Shown here in pieces: positions 35,030-44,564 of a stretch of 64,000 nt of DNA. Within the stretch, counting starts at the first letter, position 1. Each line of letters begins with the position of its first letter. Location: positions 1 through 64,000 of the forward strand of contig JBBDQN010000057.1 in assembly GCA_040905905.1 (NCBI GenBank), read 5' to 3'. Under the pieces are notes generated by a model, which searched no databases, had not been told where the DNA came from, and was given only the letters and a program-made list of their open reading frames with translations. The DNA comes from JAICND01 sp040905905 (GTDB lineage: Bacteria > Actinomycetota > Acidimicrobiia > Spongiisociales > ZC4RG35). The position numbers and the translations under genes were made by a program.

Positions 35030-36258
35030 GCGTCCACACAAACAGCTGCAAGCTTTTCGGGTGCCGCCTCGACCACCCGGGCCCCGAGCCCGCTCAACCT
35101 CGCCGCCACTCGTTCCCGGGCTTCGATCACCTCGACCGCGACCGCCTGGCGGAGGGCCGCGGCCTCGCTGGGAACGGACGGTGCCAGGGCCGTGGCCACC
35201 GAAGGATCGGTGACCGACGCCACGACTACCGCATGATGGCGAGAGAGCACCGGCATGGCGCCCACCAACGGGCGAGCAGCGGTCTCCTCGAGCAGATCGG
35301 TGAGGATCAGGACAAAAGCACGTTTCGCATGGGCAACTGTGCGGAAGGCAAGTTCATAGTCGCTGTCGTTGATCGAAGGCTCCAGGTCGTAGACGGCTTC
35401 GAGCACGGCGTTGGCCCCTTCCCTACGGGGCGACAACTGCCTCCGAATTGTGTGATCAAAGGCGACGACGCCGATTCGATCGCCGATTTCGTCGGCCACG
35501 GCTGCCATGGCTGCCACGACATCCACCGCGGCATCGAGCCGGGTGAGCGGTGGACGTCCTTCACGCGAGGGAAGAGGGGAGGCCATCAACCGCCCGCAGT
35601 CGAGTAGACAAACGATCTCGCGGTCTTGTTCCACCCGGTAGGTGTTGGACATGGGATGGCCAACGCGGGCGGTGGCGCGCCAGTTGACCTGGCGGATGTC
35701 GTCGTCGGGTGAATATTCCCTGATCGATTCCAGTTCAGTCCCCAACCCGAGCGGACCCCGCGACCGGCGGCCTTCTCCCCGGAAACGACCAAGCCGAACT
35801 TCGGTCGCCAGACGGCGGGCGGCCGGTAGGTCGGGGTACACAAGGACAGCGCGTTCTTCGCCGGAGCGGTGGAACCACCAGCCGAGCCCGAACGGTCCGG
35901 TGGCTCTGGTGGCGGGCAACGGGAAAACGTGGCGACCACGTCGAAGCGCCACTACGTCGGCTTCCAGCCCACCGTCGCCCTCTTGGGGGATGAGGCGAAT
36001 GTCGGGGCCAGAGGGCTGGCGGATCCGCAAGGCCGAGGTCCACCCCACCGGTTTGATCGACAACGCCGAGGTCACGCCTCTCGACAGTGTGGGTGACACC
36101 TGGACCAACAGGACAGGCACCTGTCTCACCAACCATGCGTCGGTGATGGTGACGGCCAGCACGGCAGCCATCAACATGGCGGCTAGCGCCACCGGTAGCA
36201 CGAGAGCAGTCAGGGCCACCATGGCCATGAGTGCCGCGGCCCGGGGAGTGGGGCTCAT
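34996..36258 (-). CDS. DUF58-domain membrane protein
   Basis: This 420-residue protein has two N-terminal TM helices (ALMAMVALTALVLPVALAA, AVLAVTITDAWLV), then the DUF58 core (GPLGLGTELESIREYSPDDD, then RQVNWRATARVG). A vWA-like region follows (REIVCLLDCGRLM with Asp as first MIDAS residue). It pairs with the MoxR ATPase just upstream (10 bases apart); together they are thought to assemble or insert metal or complex subunits. Genes for DUF4350 and DUF4129 proteins lie in the same operon. Confidence 0.92.
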   Translation of the reverse strand: MSPTPRAAALMAMVALTALVLPVALAAMLMAAVLAVTITDAWLVRQVPVLLVQVSPTLSRGVTSALSIKPVGWTSALRIRQPSGPDIRLIPQEGDGGLEADVVALRRGRHVFPLPATRATGPFGLGWWFHRSGEERAVLVYPDLPAARRLATEVRLGRFRGEGRRSRGPLGLGTELESIREYSPDDDIRQVNWRATARVGHPMSNTYRVEQDREIVCLLDCGRLMASPLPSREGRPPLTRLDAAVDVVAAMAAVADEIGDRIGVVAFDHTIRRQLSPRREGANAVLEAVYDLEPSINDSDYELAFRTVAHAKRAFVLILTDLLEETAARPLVGAMPVLSRHHAVVVASVTDPSVATALAPSVPSEAAALRQAVAVEVIEARERVAARLSGLGARVVEAAPEKLAAVCVDAYLAAKRRALL

Positions 36259-36268
36259 ATGGGAGCGG

Positions 36269-37198
36269 TCATCGCGGCACGGTCACAGCGGCCAGGGCCG
36301 CTTTTACCGCGTCGTCAGACGAGTACCTCTCGAGTTCCGCCTCAGGTCGCACGAGGATCCGGTGACGGAGGACGGGGGTCGACATCCTTGCCACATCATC
36401 GGGGGTGACGAAGTCACGACCCGACATGCGGGCAATGGCCTTGGAGGCGGCGAGAAGGTGAATCGAGGCTCGGGGACTCGCCCCCAGCTCCACCGACGGG
36501 AGCGTCCTGGTGTGTCTGACCACCGCGGCCAAATAGGCAAGGACTTCAGCGGCGATCTCGGTGCCGCTGGCGACCTGTCGCATCTCCAGCAAGTGGTCAG
36601 CATTGGTGACGGCACTGACGTCTGAAAGCGTGGCCGGAGCCAGGCCGTCACGGGCCATTCGCAGCATCGCCAGCTCCTGGTCGGCATTGGGGTAGCCGAC
36701 CTCGATCTTCATCAAGAAGCGATCCAGTTGAGCCTCGGGCAACGGATAGGTGCCCTCGTACTCGATCGGATTCTGGGTTGCGACGACCAGGAACGGGCGG
36801 GGGAGAGGGTGAGTGGTACGGTCGACCGAGACCTGGCCCTCGGACATCGCCTCCAGCAGGGCGGCCTGGGTTTTGGGAGGTGTCCTATTGATCTCGTCGG
36901 CCAAGAGGAGTTGGGTGAAAACCGGCCCGGGCCGAAATACGAGGTCGCCTCCTCGCAACGTCATTGTCCCGGTGAGATCGGAGGGGAGCATGTCGGGCGT
37001 GAACTGGGCCCGGGCGAACGACAACCCCAGAGTCCGAGCCACTGCCTGGGCGAGCAGCGTTTTAGCGGTCCCTGGCACCCCTTCCAGGAGGACATGTCCA
37101 CCAACGATGGCCGCCGCCAGGAGTGCGTCGATGGTGGCGGTCTGGCCGATTACCACCTTGCCGACCTCTAAGTGCACCTTGTCGCGCAATTCCTTCAC
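36269..37198 (-). CDS. MoxR-family AAA+ ATPase
   Basis: This 309-residue AAA+ chaperone has Walker A GVPGTAKTLLAQ, Walker B LLLADEINRTPPKTQAALLEAM, sensor VATQNPIEYEGTYPLPEAQLDRF and the MoxR C-terminal lid (SPRASIHLLAASKAIA). It works with vWA proteins, here the DUF58 product. The gene precedes DUF58 and follows the DUF4350-like gene with 18 bases between. Confidence 0.96.
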   Translation of the reverse strand: MKELRDKVHLEVGKVVIGQTATIDALLAAAIVGGHVLLEGVPGTAKTLLAQAVARTLGLSFARAQFTPDMLPSDLTGTMTLRGGDLVFRPGPVFTQLLLADEINRTPPKTQAALLEAMSEGQVSVDRTTHPLPRPFLVVATQNPIEYEGTYPLPEAQLDRFLMKIEVGYPNADQELAMLRMARDGLAPATLSDVSAVTNADHLLEMRQVASGTEIAAEVLAYLAAVVRHTRTLPSVELGASPRASIHLLAASKAIARMSGRDFVTPDDVARMSTPVLRHRILVRPEAELERYSSDDAVKAALAAVTVPR

Positions 37199-37216
37199 GT
37201 CACCTCCAACGTTTGA

Positions 37217-38353
37217 TCATGGCAGGGGTACACCAGGCCCCTGGCTGAGCCTCGTCAGGGCCCGGCCGGCGGCAATCGGATCCCCCGTCTCATCGAGAAC
37301 GGCCTCGATCTCATCGCTGCTGAGGTCGGCGGCCAGGCCAGCCCGACGAAGAGCATCGTCCGAGGGCTCCTGACCTAGCCCGGCACGGGTGGCGAGGAGC
37401 CTCCGGGTACGGGCCCGTACCGGCCTGATCGACTCGTTGAGACGGCGGGTGCGTCCCAACATCGCCGCTACAGATTCGATGTAGGCAGCCCGGTCAGGTC
37501 GTAGCCGTCGTTCCAGGTCCTCGGGGGGTCCTAGCCGGCGGGCATAGGCGATCATTCCGGCCAACCCTGCCACCGCGAGCAATAAGAGAGTCGCTGCCCA
37601 ACCATCAGGGAGCGCCTGCCAGAAGGAGTCACCCCCGAACCCGTGACGGTATTCGTCGAACACGGCTGCCCGCCCGTCAAGCAGGGCAACGGCGAGTGCG
37701 GCCGAATCGCCCAGCGCCAGGCCCAGATTGAGCAGAGGTGCGGAGTCGGCCAGCCAAACCACCGAGCCTCGTCCCACCTCCCAGCTGACCCCTACCGGCG
37801 TCCCGTCGTCGCCCACCAGAAATGGTGTGGTTCGTCCTGTTCCGGAGAATGAGGCGCCGCCTGACAGAGGCACCTCGTCAACGCCGGGGAGCGCCTCGGT
37901 TGCAATCGAGGAGGTTGGTCCGCCGACCTGCCAGACGGGTAGGCCAGAACCAAGAACCTCGAGCAGATGATCGGGGACAGGTCCGGCGAGCACGAGCCGG
38001 CCTCCTTCTTGGAGAAGACCGGTGACAGCCTCAAGCTCGGAGTCGGCGAACTCGGCAAATCCGGCCTCCACCAACAACAGCGTTTGGTCCGGTCGGAGCC
38101 GGGACGAGTTGTACGGGCTGCGCATCCGGATCACGTTGATTCCCTCGCTATCGAACAGCTCTGCCAGAGCGGCGGTGCCGTAAGCAGTGGTCACATACGA
38201 GGAGCCGTCGGGCCCGCTGACCCGCTCGCTGGCAGTGAGGTTCCCAAGGATCCATACCAACAGGTTGACAATGACTATTAAACCTGTGGCCCCGAGCAGC
38301 GCCGCTCGGATCCGGCGGCCCTCCGGAGTGATGGTCGTCGACCGAGGAATCAT
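37217..38353 (-). CDS. DUF4350-like membrane protein
   Basis: This about 378-residue protein starts at ATG 38353 (MIPRSTTITPEGRRIRAAL), giving an ATGA overlap with the DUF4129-domain gene. One N-terminal TM (ALLGATGLIVIVNLLVWILG) and one near residue 260 (WAATLLLLAVAGLAGMIAY) flank an extracytoplasmic region with a GATase-like DUF4350 fold (TAYGTAALAELFDSEGINV, DQTLLLVEAGFAEF). Function unknown, always near MoxR/DUF58. Confidence 0.88.
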   Translation of the reverse strand: MIPRSTTITPEGRRIRAALLGATGLIVIVNLLVWILGNLTASERVSGPDGSSYVTTAYGTAALAELFDSEGINVIRMRSPYNSSRLRPDQTLLLVEAGFAEFADSELEAVTGLLQEGGRLVLAGPVPDHLLEVLGSGLPVWQVGGPTSSIATEALPGVDEVPLSGGASFSGTGRTTPFLVGDDGTPVGVSWEVGRGSVVWLADSAPLLNLGLALGDSAALAVALLDGRAAVFDEYRHGFGGDSFWQALPDGWAATLLLLAVAGLAGMIAYARRLGPPEDLERRLRPDRAAYIESVAAMLGRTRRLNESIRPVRARTRRLLATRAGLGQEPSDDALRRAGLAADLSSDEIEAVLDETGDPIAAGRALTRLSQGPGVPLP

Positions 38354-38955
38354 CCACCCACCCCTGCCACGACCCCGAGGTTGAGCAGTTGTTGCCAACC
38401 CTGACGGGCCAAGGCGAAGTCGTCGGCCGTTGCCGTCCGATGACCGTACACGACCTCGTCGAAGCGTCTCGCCAGCATCTCGAACTCGGGTGATGCCAAC
38501 AGTTCGGCTACTTCCGCGCTGGTGAGACCCGGCCGGTAGCGAATCTGGCCGGTCTCGTCGAGCCGTAGCAGCCCAGCCCTGAAAGTAAGCCTGAGGGCGG
38601 TGGAGTAATCAGCCCCCGAGGCGGCTCTCTGGGCTTGTCGCTCCAGCTCGGCCGGGTCGGCACCCCGGGCAAGGACCTGCTCGCGCATGATCCGTAACTC
38701 GATCTCGCGAACTCGTCGTTGGCCGAGGTTGCGGGTCACCAAAACGGCGGCGATCACGACAACCAAAAACAGGATCAGGCCCAAAACCAACGGGCCCCCG
38801 ATCAAGTTGGCGACGCTCGCCAGGAACTCCACAAACCTGAACCAGAGTTGCTCGAGCCACTCACCAAATCTCTCCGAGTTGGTCGGTTGTGCCCGGTATC
38901 GCGGTTGGGCGAGAATTCGTTCCGCTTCCTCTCGCAGTCGCTCCGAGTCGACCAC
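38350..38955 (-). CDS. DUF4129-domain membrane protein
   Basis: This 201-residue protein has one central TM (GGPLVLGLILFLVVVIAAVLV) and the C-terminal DUF4129 helices (YSTALRLTFRAGLLRLDETG, SAEVAELLASPEFEMLARRFDEVVYG). The domain is often the C-terminus of transglutaminase-like proteins; here it is separate, without a protease fold. Coupled on both sides in the MoxR cluster. Confidence 0.88.
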   Translation of the reverse strand: MVDSERLREEAERILAQPRYRAQPTNSERFGEWLEQLWFRFVEFLASVANLIGGPLVLGLILFLVVVIAAVLVTRNLGQRRVREIELRIMREQVLARGADPAELERQAQRAASGADYSTALRLTFRAGLLRLDETGQIRYRPGLTSAEVAELLASPEFEMLARRFDEVVYGHRTATADDFALARQGWQQLLNLGVVAGVGG

Positions 38956-38961
38956 CGTTGT

Positions 38962-39921
38962 CTATTCGCGACCTGGTGACCCCAAACCGAATGGGTCGTC
39001 TGGTTCGGTGGGCGGAAGCGCCGATGGCTGGATCTGTTGCATCTCGGCAGCCATCACTTGGAGGTCGTATCCCTCGGCCCGCACTCGGAGGTCGAAGTAG
39101 AGAACGATCAAGACTGCGGCCAGAAACGGCAGAACCAACACTGATCTGATGGTGGAGCCAACCGTCGAGACCCAAAGGTCGGCGCTGGTGGTCGTGGTCC
39201 CTCCGGTGAAGGTGATGGCAGAGGTGATCAGGCTGATGACCTGGCCAAAGGCGAAGAACACGAGATAGGTGAGAGAGACAGCCCCCAACACGGGCCAGAA
39301 GCGATGTCGGACCAACTCAAAAGACCGACCCATGGCTTGCACAGGACCTTTGTTCTCGACCACGAGAGCCGGAATCGCCACCGACCAGGAGGTGAACAAC
39401 CAGATGCCGGGTGCCAGATAGAACAGAAGGCCAACGCTGGCAGCCGTATAGATGAGGATGGTCGCCCCCAGGATCGGGAAAAACCTCCTGAAACCAAACT
39501 GGATGGAGTCCTGCCAGGTGGGTTCCGCTCCCTGGTAGACGTCGGCAAGAGCCTTGGCGGTCGCTCCCTGCACGAGGACTGTGCCCAGCCCGGTGATGAT
39601 GAGGATGCCGACTCCCAATGCCAGAAGCTGAAACGCGTTGCTCAACATCTCCTCGGCCTCTTCCTGGGTAACCGTTTGGTCGACGGTCAGGGATTCAAAG
39701 AATTGGAGTTGGTCAGGAAGACCGAAGGCGGTGACCAACCCCTGAGCCAGCCCGAGAGGGATCAACACGATCGCCGAGATCGAGAACAAAACCCGAGCGT
39801 TGGCTAACACCAACTTGATGGCGGCATCGACGATTTCACCAACACCAAGCGGGCGCAATTGGGGTCCGGTCACGGTCGGCAACGGTAGCCGACCGGCCCC
39901 TGGTTTGATCCCGCGCACCAA
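38962..39921 (-). CDS. Polytopic membrane protein, first gene of the MoxR cluster
   Basis: This 319-residue protein begins MVRGIKPGAGRLPLPTVTG and has about six TM helices. LRPLGVGEIVDAAIKLVLANARVLFSISAIV, GPVQAMGRSFELVRHRFWPVLG and DLRVRAEGYDLQVMA match the glycerophosphodiester-phosphodiesterase membrane-domain-like (YciC-type) family. No catalytic domain. It leads the operon through DUF4129, DUF4350, MoxR and DUF58. Its start is divergent from the gabT-like operon, with 85 bases between starts. Confidence 0.82.
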   Translation of the reverse strand: MVRGIKPGAGRLPLPTVTGPQLRPLGVGEIVDAAIKLVLANARVLFSISAIVLIPLGLAQGLVTAFGLPDQLQFFESLTVDQTVTQEEAEEMLSNAFQLLALGVGILIITGLGTVLVQGATAKALADVYQGAEPTWQDSIQFGFRRFFPILGATILIYTAASVGLLFYLAPGIWLFTSWSVAIPALVVENKGPVQAMGRSFELVRHRFWPVLGAVSLTYLVFFAFGQVISLITSAITFTGGTTTTSADLWVSTVGSTIRSVLVLPFLAAVLIVLYFDLRVRAEGYDLQVMAAEMQQIQPSALPPTEPDDPFGLGSPGRE

Positions 39922-40006
39922 CTTGAACGGTCATTCAGCCGAGATCTCCATGGCGCCCGGAAAAGCGCGATACTCGCAGGTGCCAAGCCACTATCAGGAG
40001 AGCCCG

Positions 40007-41371
40007 TTGGCCACCACAACCTCCAGCATTCGCCTCGTCACCGATGTCCCGGGACCCCGGAGCCGTGCGATTTTGTCACGACGGGAAGCGGCCACCCCCC
40101 AGGGCAACGCCAAGTTGACCCCGATTTCGATCGAATCGGCCCACGGCTCGGTGGTGGTAGACGTCGATGGCAATCAGTACATCGATCTGGCTGGCGGAAT
40201 CGGAGTCTTGGCAGTCGGACATACACCGGAGAAAGTGGTCTCGGCCCTCCAGGAGCAGGCCGCCCGGCTGATCCACATGTGCGCCATCGTCTCCACCTAC
40301 GAGCCCTTCGTCGCGGTAGCCGAACGCCTGAACCAGCTTGCTCCGGGTGACTTTGACAAGAAGACGGTTTTGATGAGCACCGGGGCCGAAGCAGTCGAAA
40401 CCGCCGTTCATATCTCGCGGGCCTTCTCCAAACGACAAGGGATCGTCGTCTTTGAAGGCGGTTACCACGGGCGCACCAACCTGACCATGGCAATGACCTC
40501 GAAGTTCAACTTGTTCAAGAAGGGTTTTGGACCTTTCGCTCCCGAGGTCTATCGATTCCCCTTCCCCAACCTCTACCGGAGACCGGTGGGGATGAGTGAG
40601 GAAAGTTTCATCGACTGGCATCTCTCGTTGCTCGACCATGCCTTTATGGCCCAGGTCGATCCTGCTCACGTGGCGGCGATGTTTGTCGAACCTGTCCAGG
40701 GCGAAGGCGGGTTTGTGCCTGCGCCGGCGGTCTGGTTGCAGCGGCTCCGGCAATTGGCCGACCAGCACGGAATCCTCCTGGTATCCGACGAGATCCAGGC
40801 GGGCATGGGTCGAACCGGAAAACTCTGGGCCATCGAGCATGCCGAGGTCGTTCCCGACCTCCTGACAACCGCCAAGTCGCTGGCGGCCGGCATGCCGCTA
40901 TCGGCGGTGGTCGGTCGGGCCGAGGTGATGGACGCACCACACCCCGGCGGTCTCGGCGGCACCTATTCAGGCAACCCTCTCGCCTGCGTCGCCGCCCTGG
41001 CAGCGATCGACCAGATCGCTACTCCCGAGTTTCTCCAACGATCCGTCGAGATCGGGGAGAGACTGCGCGGTCGTCTGACGGAGATTCAGGTGCGCCATCC
41101 TTCGCTGGTAGGCGATGTACGCGGGCTCGGTTCGATGTTGGTCATGGAGATCGTCAAAGATGCGGTATCCAAGGTGCCCTGGATGGAGGCGACGGCGGCG
41201 ATCACAGCTGCCACCGTCAAACGCGGAGTCATCACCATCCGGGCTGGCCTCTACTCCAACTGTGTGCGGTTCCTGCCACCGCTCACGATCACCGATGCAG
41301 AGCTTGACGAGGCCCTCGATGTCGTTGCCATCGCGGTTGACGAGGTGGCGGCGGAGATGGGCGCCGCGTAA
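40007..41371 (+). CDS. gabT: 4-aminobutyrate aminotransferase (class III, GabT)
   Basis: This 454-residue PLP enzyme starts at TTG 40007, with AGGAG six bases upstream; the longer 39800 frame is antisense to the divergent gene. GabT features are DVDGNQYIDLAGGIGV, LMSTGAEAVETAVHISR, GGYHGRTNLTMAMTSK, SDEIQAGMGRTG and the PLP lysine in LLTTAKSLAAGMPLSAVVG. It would transfer the amino group of GABA or another omega-amine to 2-oxoglutarate, giving an aldehyde for the next gene's dehydrogenase (TAATG overlap). First gene of the nine-gene polyamine operon. Confidence 0.92.
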   Translation: MATTTSSIRLVTDVPGPRSRAILSRREAATPQGNAKLTPISIESAHGSVVVDVDGNQYIDLAGGIGVLAVGHTPEKVVSALQEQAARLIHMCAIVSTYEPFVAVAERLNQLAPGDFDKKTVLMSTGAEAVETAVHISRAFSKRQGIVVFEGGYHGRTNLTMAMTSKFNLFKKGFGPFAPEVYRFPFPNLYRRPVGMSEESFIDWHLSLLDHAFMAQVDPAHVAAMFVEPVQGEGGFVPAPAVWLQRLRQLADQHGILLVSDEIQAGMGRTGKLWAIEHAEVVPDLLTTAKSLAAGMPLSAVVGRAEVMDAPHPGGLGGTYSGNPLACVAALAAIDQIATPEFLQRSVEIGERLRGRLTEIQVRHPSLVGDVRGLGSMLVMEIVKDAVSKVPWMEATAAITAATVKRGVITIRAGLYSNCVRFLPPLTITDAELDEALDVVAIAVDEVAAEMGAA

Positions 41372-42804
41372 TGGAGTACCGCCAGTACATCGGCGGCCAA
41401 TGGAACGGCGCCAACAACGGCGGCACCTGGGAACTCGTCAACCCCGCTACCGAGGAGATCATCGACCTCTTGCCTTACGGCGATGCCGATGACGCCCTAG
41501 CGGCTCTAGATGCGGCGGACCACATCTTCGCGACATGGTCGCAGACGACCCCATACGAGCGGGCGGCAATCCTCCACAAGGCGGCCGACATCATGGAAAC
41601 CCGCGCCGGTGACTTCGCAGCCGTCACAACCGAGGAGTCGGGGAAGCCGCTAGGTCAATCCAAGGCCGAATGGCTGTCGTGCCCCAACTATTTCCGTTGG
41701 GCGGCGGAGGAAGCCAAGCGGGTCTATGGGCGGTGGATCCCATCGCGAATGGCCAATCGTCGCATCGATGTGACCTATCGCCCGGTGGGCGTAGTCGGTC
41801 TGATCACGGCCTGGAACTTTCCCGTCTACAACCAGGCCCGCGCGATAAGTTCGGCACTTGCGGCCGGATGCACGATGGTTTCCCGACCAAGCGAATTCAC
41901 GCCGCGCTCGGCCATGCTGATCACCGCATGTCTGGAGGAGGCCGGGTTGCCGGCCGGCGTCCTCAACCTTGTCAACGGTGAACCGTACCCCATCGGTCAG
42001 GTGATGTTGAATGATCCGCGCTGTCGCAAGATCAGCTTCACCGGATCGACCAGGGTTGGAAAACTCCTCATGGACGGTGCCAGTCGAACGGTCACCCGCC
42101 TTGCCCTGGAGATGGGGGGAAACGCCCCGGTGATCATCTTCCCGGATGCCGGTGATGTCGCCACTCTGGCGAACAACGGTCTCTCGGCCAAGGTACGCAA
42201 TGCCGGCCAGGTTTGTGTCGCCCCGCAGCGGTTCTACGTCCACGGGAAGATCTCCGAACAGTTCACCCACGCGGCGGTCGAGGCGGCTCGCGCCCAGGTG
42301 GTGGGAGATGGCAGCGACCCCGCCACCACTATTGGACCGCTCATCAACGCCACCCAACGCGATCGGGTCGAACGGATCGTGGCTGACACGGTCGATCAGG
42401 GAGGTACGGTCCGAACCGGCGGTACCCGCCTCGATCGCCGGGGGTACTTCTTCCAGCCGACCGTAGTGACCGACGTCAAACCGGGCAGCCCTCTCCACGA
42501 AGAGGAGGTATTCGGGCCGGTGCTTCCGATTATCGAGTTCGAATCGATAGAAGAGGTCCTGGCAATGGCCAACTCCACCGAATACGGCCTGGCCGCCTTC
42601 GTCCACACTCGAGACATCGCCACCGCCATGGCCGTTTCGGAACAACTCGACTACGGGATGGTGGGTGTGAACGACTGGTACGTCGCAACTCCCGAAGCTC
42701 CGTTCGGGGGGATGAAGCAATCCGGTTTGGGCCGGGAGTCAGGCAGTGAAGGGGTCTTCGAATACCTCGAGCCCAAGACCAGATACTTCGGAGGAATCGT
42801 TTGA
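41371..42804 (+). CDS. NAD(P)-dependent aldehyde dehydrogenase (succinate-semialdehyde type)
   Basis: This 477-residue ALDH has the cofactor segment VGLITAWNFPVYNQARAI, the general base in LEMGGNAPVI and the catalytic Cys in NAGQVCVAPQRFYV. FTGSTRVGKLLMDGA marks the semialdehyde-dehydrogenase group. It should oxidise the aldehyde made by the coupled aminotransferase. ATG 41371 shares bases with the GabT stop. Confidence 0.92.
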   Translation: MEYRQYIGGQWNGANNGGTWELVNPATEEIIDLLPYGDADDALAALDAADHIFATWSQTTPYERAAILHKAADIMETRAGDFAAVTTEESGKPLGQSKAEWLSCPNYFRWAAEEAKRVYGRWIPSRMANRRIDVTYRPVGVVGLITAWNFPVYNQARAISSALAAGCTMVSRPSEFTPRSAMLITACLEEAGLPAGVLNLVNGEPYPIGQVMLNDPRCRKISFTGSTRVGKLLMDGASRTVTRLALEMGGNAPVIIFPDAGDVATLANNGLSAKVRNAGQVCVAPQRFYVHGKISEQFTHAAVEAARAQVVGDGSDPATTIGPLINATQRDRVERIVADTVDQGGTVRTGGTRLDRRGYFFQPTVVTDVKPGSPLHEEEVFGPVLPIIEFESIEEVLAMANSTEYGLAAFVHTRDIATAMAVSEQLDYGMVGVNDWYVATPEAPFGGMKQSGLGRESGSEGVFEYLEPKTRYFGGIV

Positions 42805-43877
42805 AGGACCGTCCAATTCGACTTCTCCAACTCGAGGGGGACCCCTTCGACCGCGGGGCCGCCCATGGGGCGGCCTATCACAACGAGATACGTCGCTACG
42901 CGTCAGAGCGAGTGCGGTTGTCGGCGAACGGCTCCTGGGCTGGCCGTCCTGCCACCGCCTCCGACGCGCTGCTACTGGCCGAGAAAATGCTGCCCGCCCA
43001 CCGAAGCTACGCCCCTGATCTCTTCGAGGAGTTGGAGGGCCTGGCCAGGACGTCCACCATCTCGCTCGCCGAGGCGGTCATCGTCGGTGGTTTCACCGAT
43101 TTCGTCGATGCGGTCTGGGCGCAGGGGGCGGTGCCGGTGGTCGAGGAAGACGATTGCACGGCGGTGATGGCCCCGCCCGAGGCCACTGAGGACAGCGGCC
43201 TTTTCGGCCAGACCTGGGATATGCACGACAGCGCCACCGAACATGTCAGCCTCATCAGGGTGGTGCCGGCCGCCGGACCCCGCGCCCTCATCTTCACAAC
43301 GGTCGGCTGCTTGGGCCAGATCGGCCTCAACTCGGCGGGCATATCGGTTGGCATAAACAACCTGGTGGCGGCATATGGCGGTGTGGGGGTGACCTGGCCG
43401 TTTGTCGTGCGCAAGGTCCTGCAGCAGACCAATCTCGAGGCGGCGCTTGAATGTGTACTCGAAGCCGAACTGGCCGGCGCTCACAACTACCTGTTGATGG
43501 ACCGCACCGGCAAGGGTTACAACATCGAGGCCATGCCGGGCCATCGGGCAGTGACGGCGCTCGGAGACGATCCTTTCATTCACACCAACCATTGCCTCGA
43601 TCCCGAGGCGCGGGCCAGGGAGGCGGTGCGCCCGGCCGATCTCCTTGCCTCCTCCGAGGCGCGGCTGGCCAGGGCCACAGAGTTGATGAAGGTCCGTCCG
43701 ATCACACCGGAGGACCTGATGGCGCTAACCCGAGATCCGGAGGCGATCTGTCGGCGTTCGACTGCGCCCCATCACAACGAATCGTCGGGCGCCGCCATCA
43801 TGCGCCCGAGCAGCGGGGAGTTCTGGGCTTGTTGGGGTGTCCCCGCTGACAACGAATACGAGAGCTTCACAGTATGA
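42801..43877 (+). CDS. C45-family Ntn acyltransferase/peptidase (IAT-like)
   Basis: This 358-residue protein starts at TTG 42801, overlapping the ALDH stop. The proenzyme cleavage and nucleophile site is likely DDCTAVM (Cys about 118), with FDRGAAHGAAYHNEI near the N-terminus and GLNSAGISVGINNLV and NYLLMDRTGKGYNIE later. The family includes penicillin acyltransferase and beta-alanyl- or acyl-amide hydrolases. In this operon it could deacylate or acylate a polyamine or gamma-glutamyl-type intermediate. No signal peptide. Confidence 0.85.
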   Translation: MKDRPIRLLQLEGDPFDRGAAHGAAYHNEIRRYASERVRLSANGSWAGRPATASDALLLAEKMLPAHRSYAPDLFEELEGLARTSTISLAEAVIVGGFTDFVDAVWAQGAVPVVEEDDCTAVMAPPEATEDSGLFGQTWDMHDSATEHVSLIRVVPAAGPRALIFTTVGCLGQIGLNSAGISVGINNLVAAYGGVGVTWPFVVRKVLQQTNLEAALECVLEAELAGAHNYLLMDRTGKGYNIEAMPGHRAVTALGDDPFIHTNHCLDPEARAREAVRPADLLASSEARLARATELMKVRPITPEDLMALTRDPEAICRRSTAPHHNESSGAAIMRPSSGEFWACWGVPADNEYESFTV

Positions 43878-44515
43878 ATGATCTTCGCGTCGTCAACTTG
43901 ACGCAAGACCTGGCGGCGCAGTGTGCCGCCCTCGAACGCCTCGCCTTTCCCCACGCCGATCCCGCCGACCTGCTTGATGAAGAAGACATCCGCGTCTACG
44001 CCAACACCTTCCCCGAGGGGTTTTTCGTCGTCCTCGATGGAAACCGGGTGGTGGGGCAAGGCGCCGGGATCTTTCTCGACTTCGATTTCGATCATCCGCA
44101 ACACACGATCGCCGAGATCACCGGGGATCATCAATGCGGGAACCACGATCCGGAGGGGGAGTGGTACTACGGCACCGACATGGTCGTTCACCCCGACTAC
44201 CGGCGCCGGGGGATCGGGAGCCGCCTCTACGAGGTGCGCAAGGACCTGGTCATGGAAAGCAACAAGGCCGGAATCATCGCCGGAGGTCACATCCCCGGTT
44301 ATCCCGAACACCGGGATGCGATGACTGCTCCGGAGTACATCAACAGCGTCGCAGCCGGCAAGTTGTACGACCCCACCCTTAGCTTCCAGATTGAGAACGG
44401 CTTCCGTGTCGCCGGCGCCCTGGAGAACTACCTCAAGGACGAGGAAACGGATAGCTATTCGGCCTTGATCGTGTGGGACAACCCGGAATACCAAAGGAGC
44501 AAGGCAGGCCGATGA
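43874..44515 (+). CDS. GNAT-family N-acetyltransferase
   Basis: This 213-residue GNAT protein has acetyl-CoA loop DMVVHPDYRRRGIGSRLYE (about 98-116). The central beta-strands and a long C-terminal insertion (GYPEHRDAMTAPEYINSV) resemble those in GNATs linked to amine operons. It may acetylate a polyamine. ATG 43874 overlaps the C45 gene stop. Confidence 0.88.
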   Translation: MNDLRVVNLTQDLAAQCAALERLAFPHADPADLLDEEDIRVYANTFPEGFFVVLDGNRVVGQGAGIFLDFDFDHPQHTIAEITGDHQCGNHDPEGEWYYGTDMVVHPDYRRRGIGSRLYEVRKDLVMESNKAGIIAGGHIPGYPEHRDAMTAPEYINSVAAGKLYDPTLSFQIENGFRVAGALENYLKDEETDSYSALIVWDNPEYQRSKAGR

Positions 44516-44564
44516 GGGCTTGTCATACAATCGGCCAAGGCGGCTGGAAAAAGGAGAAATTGAA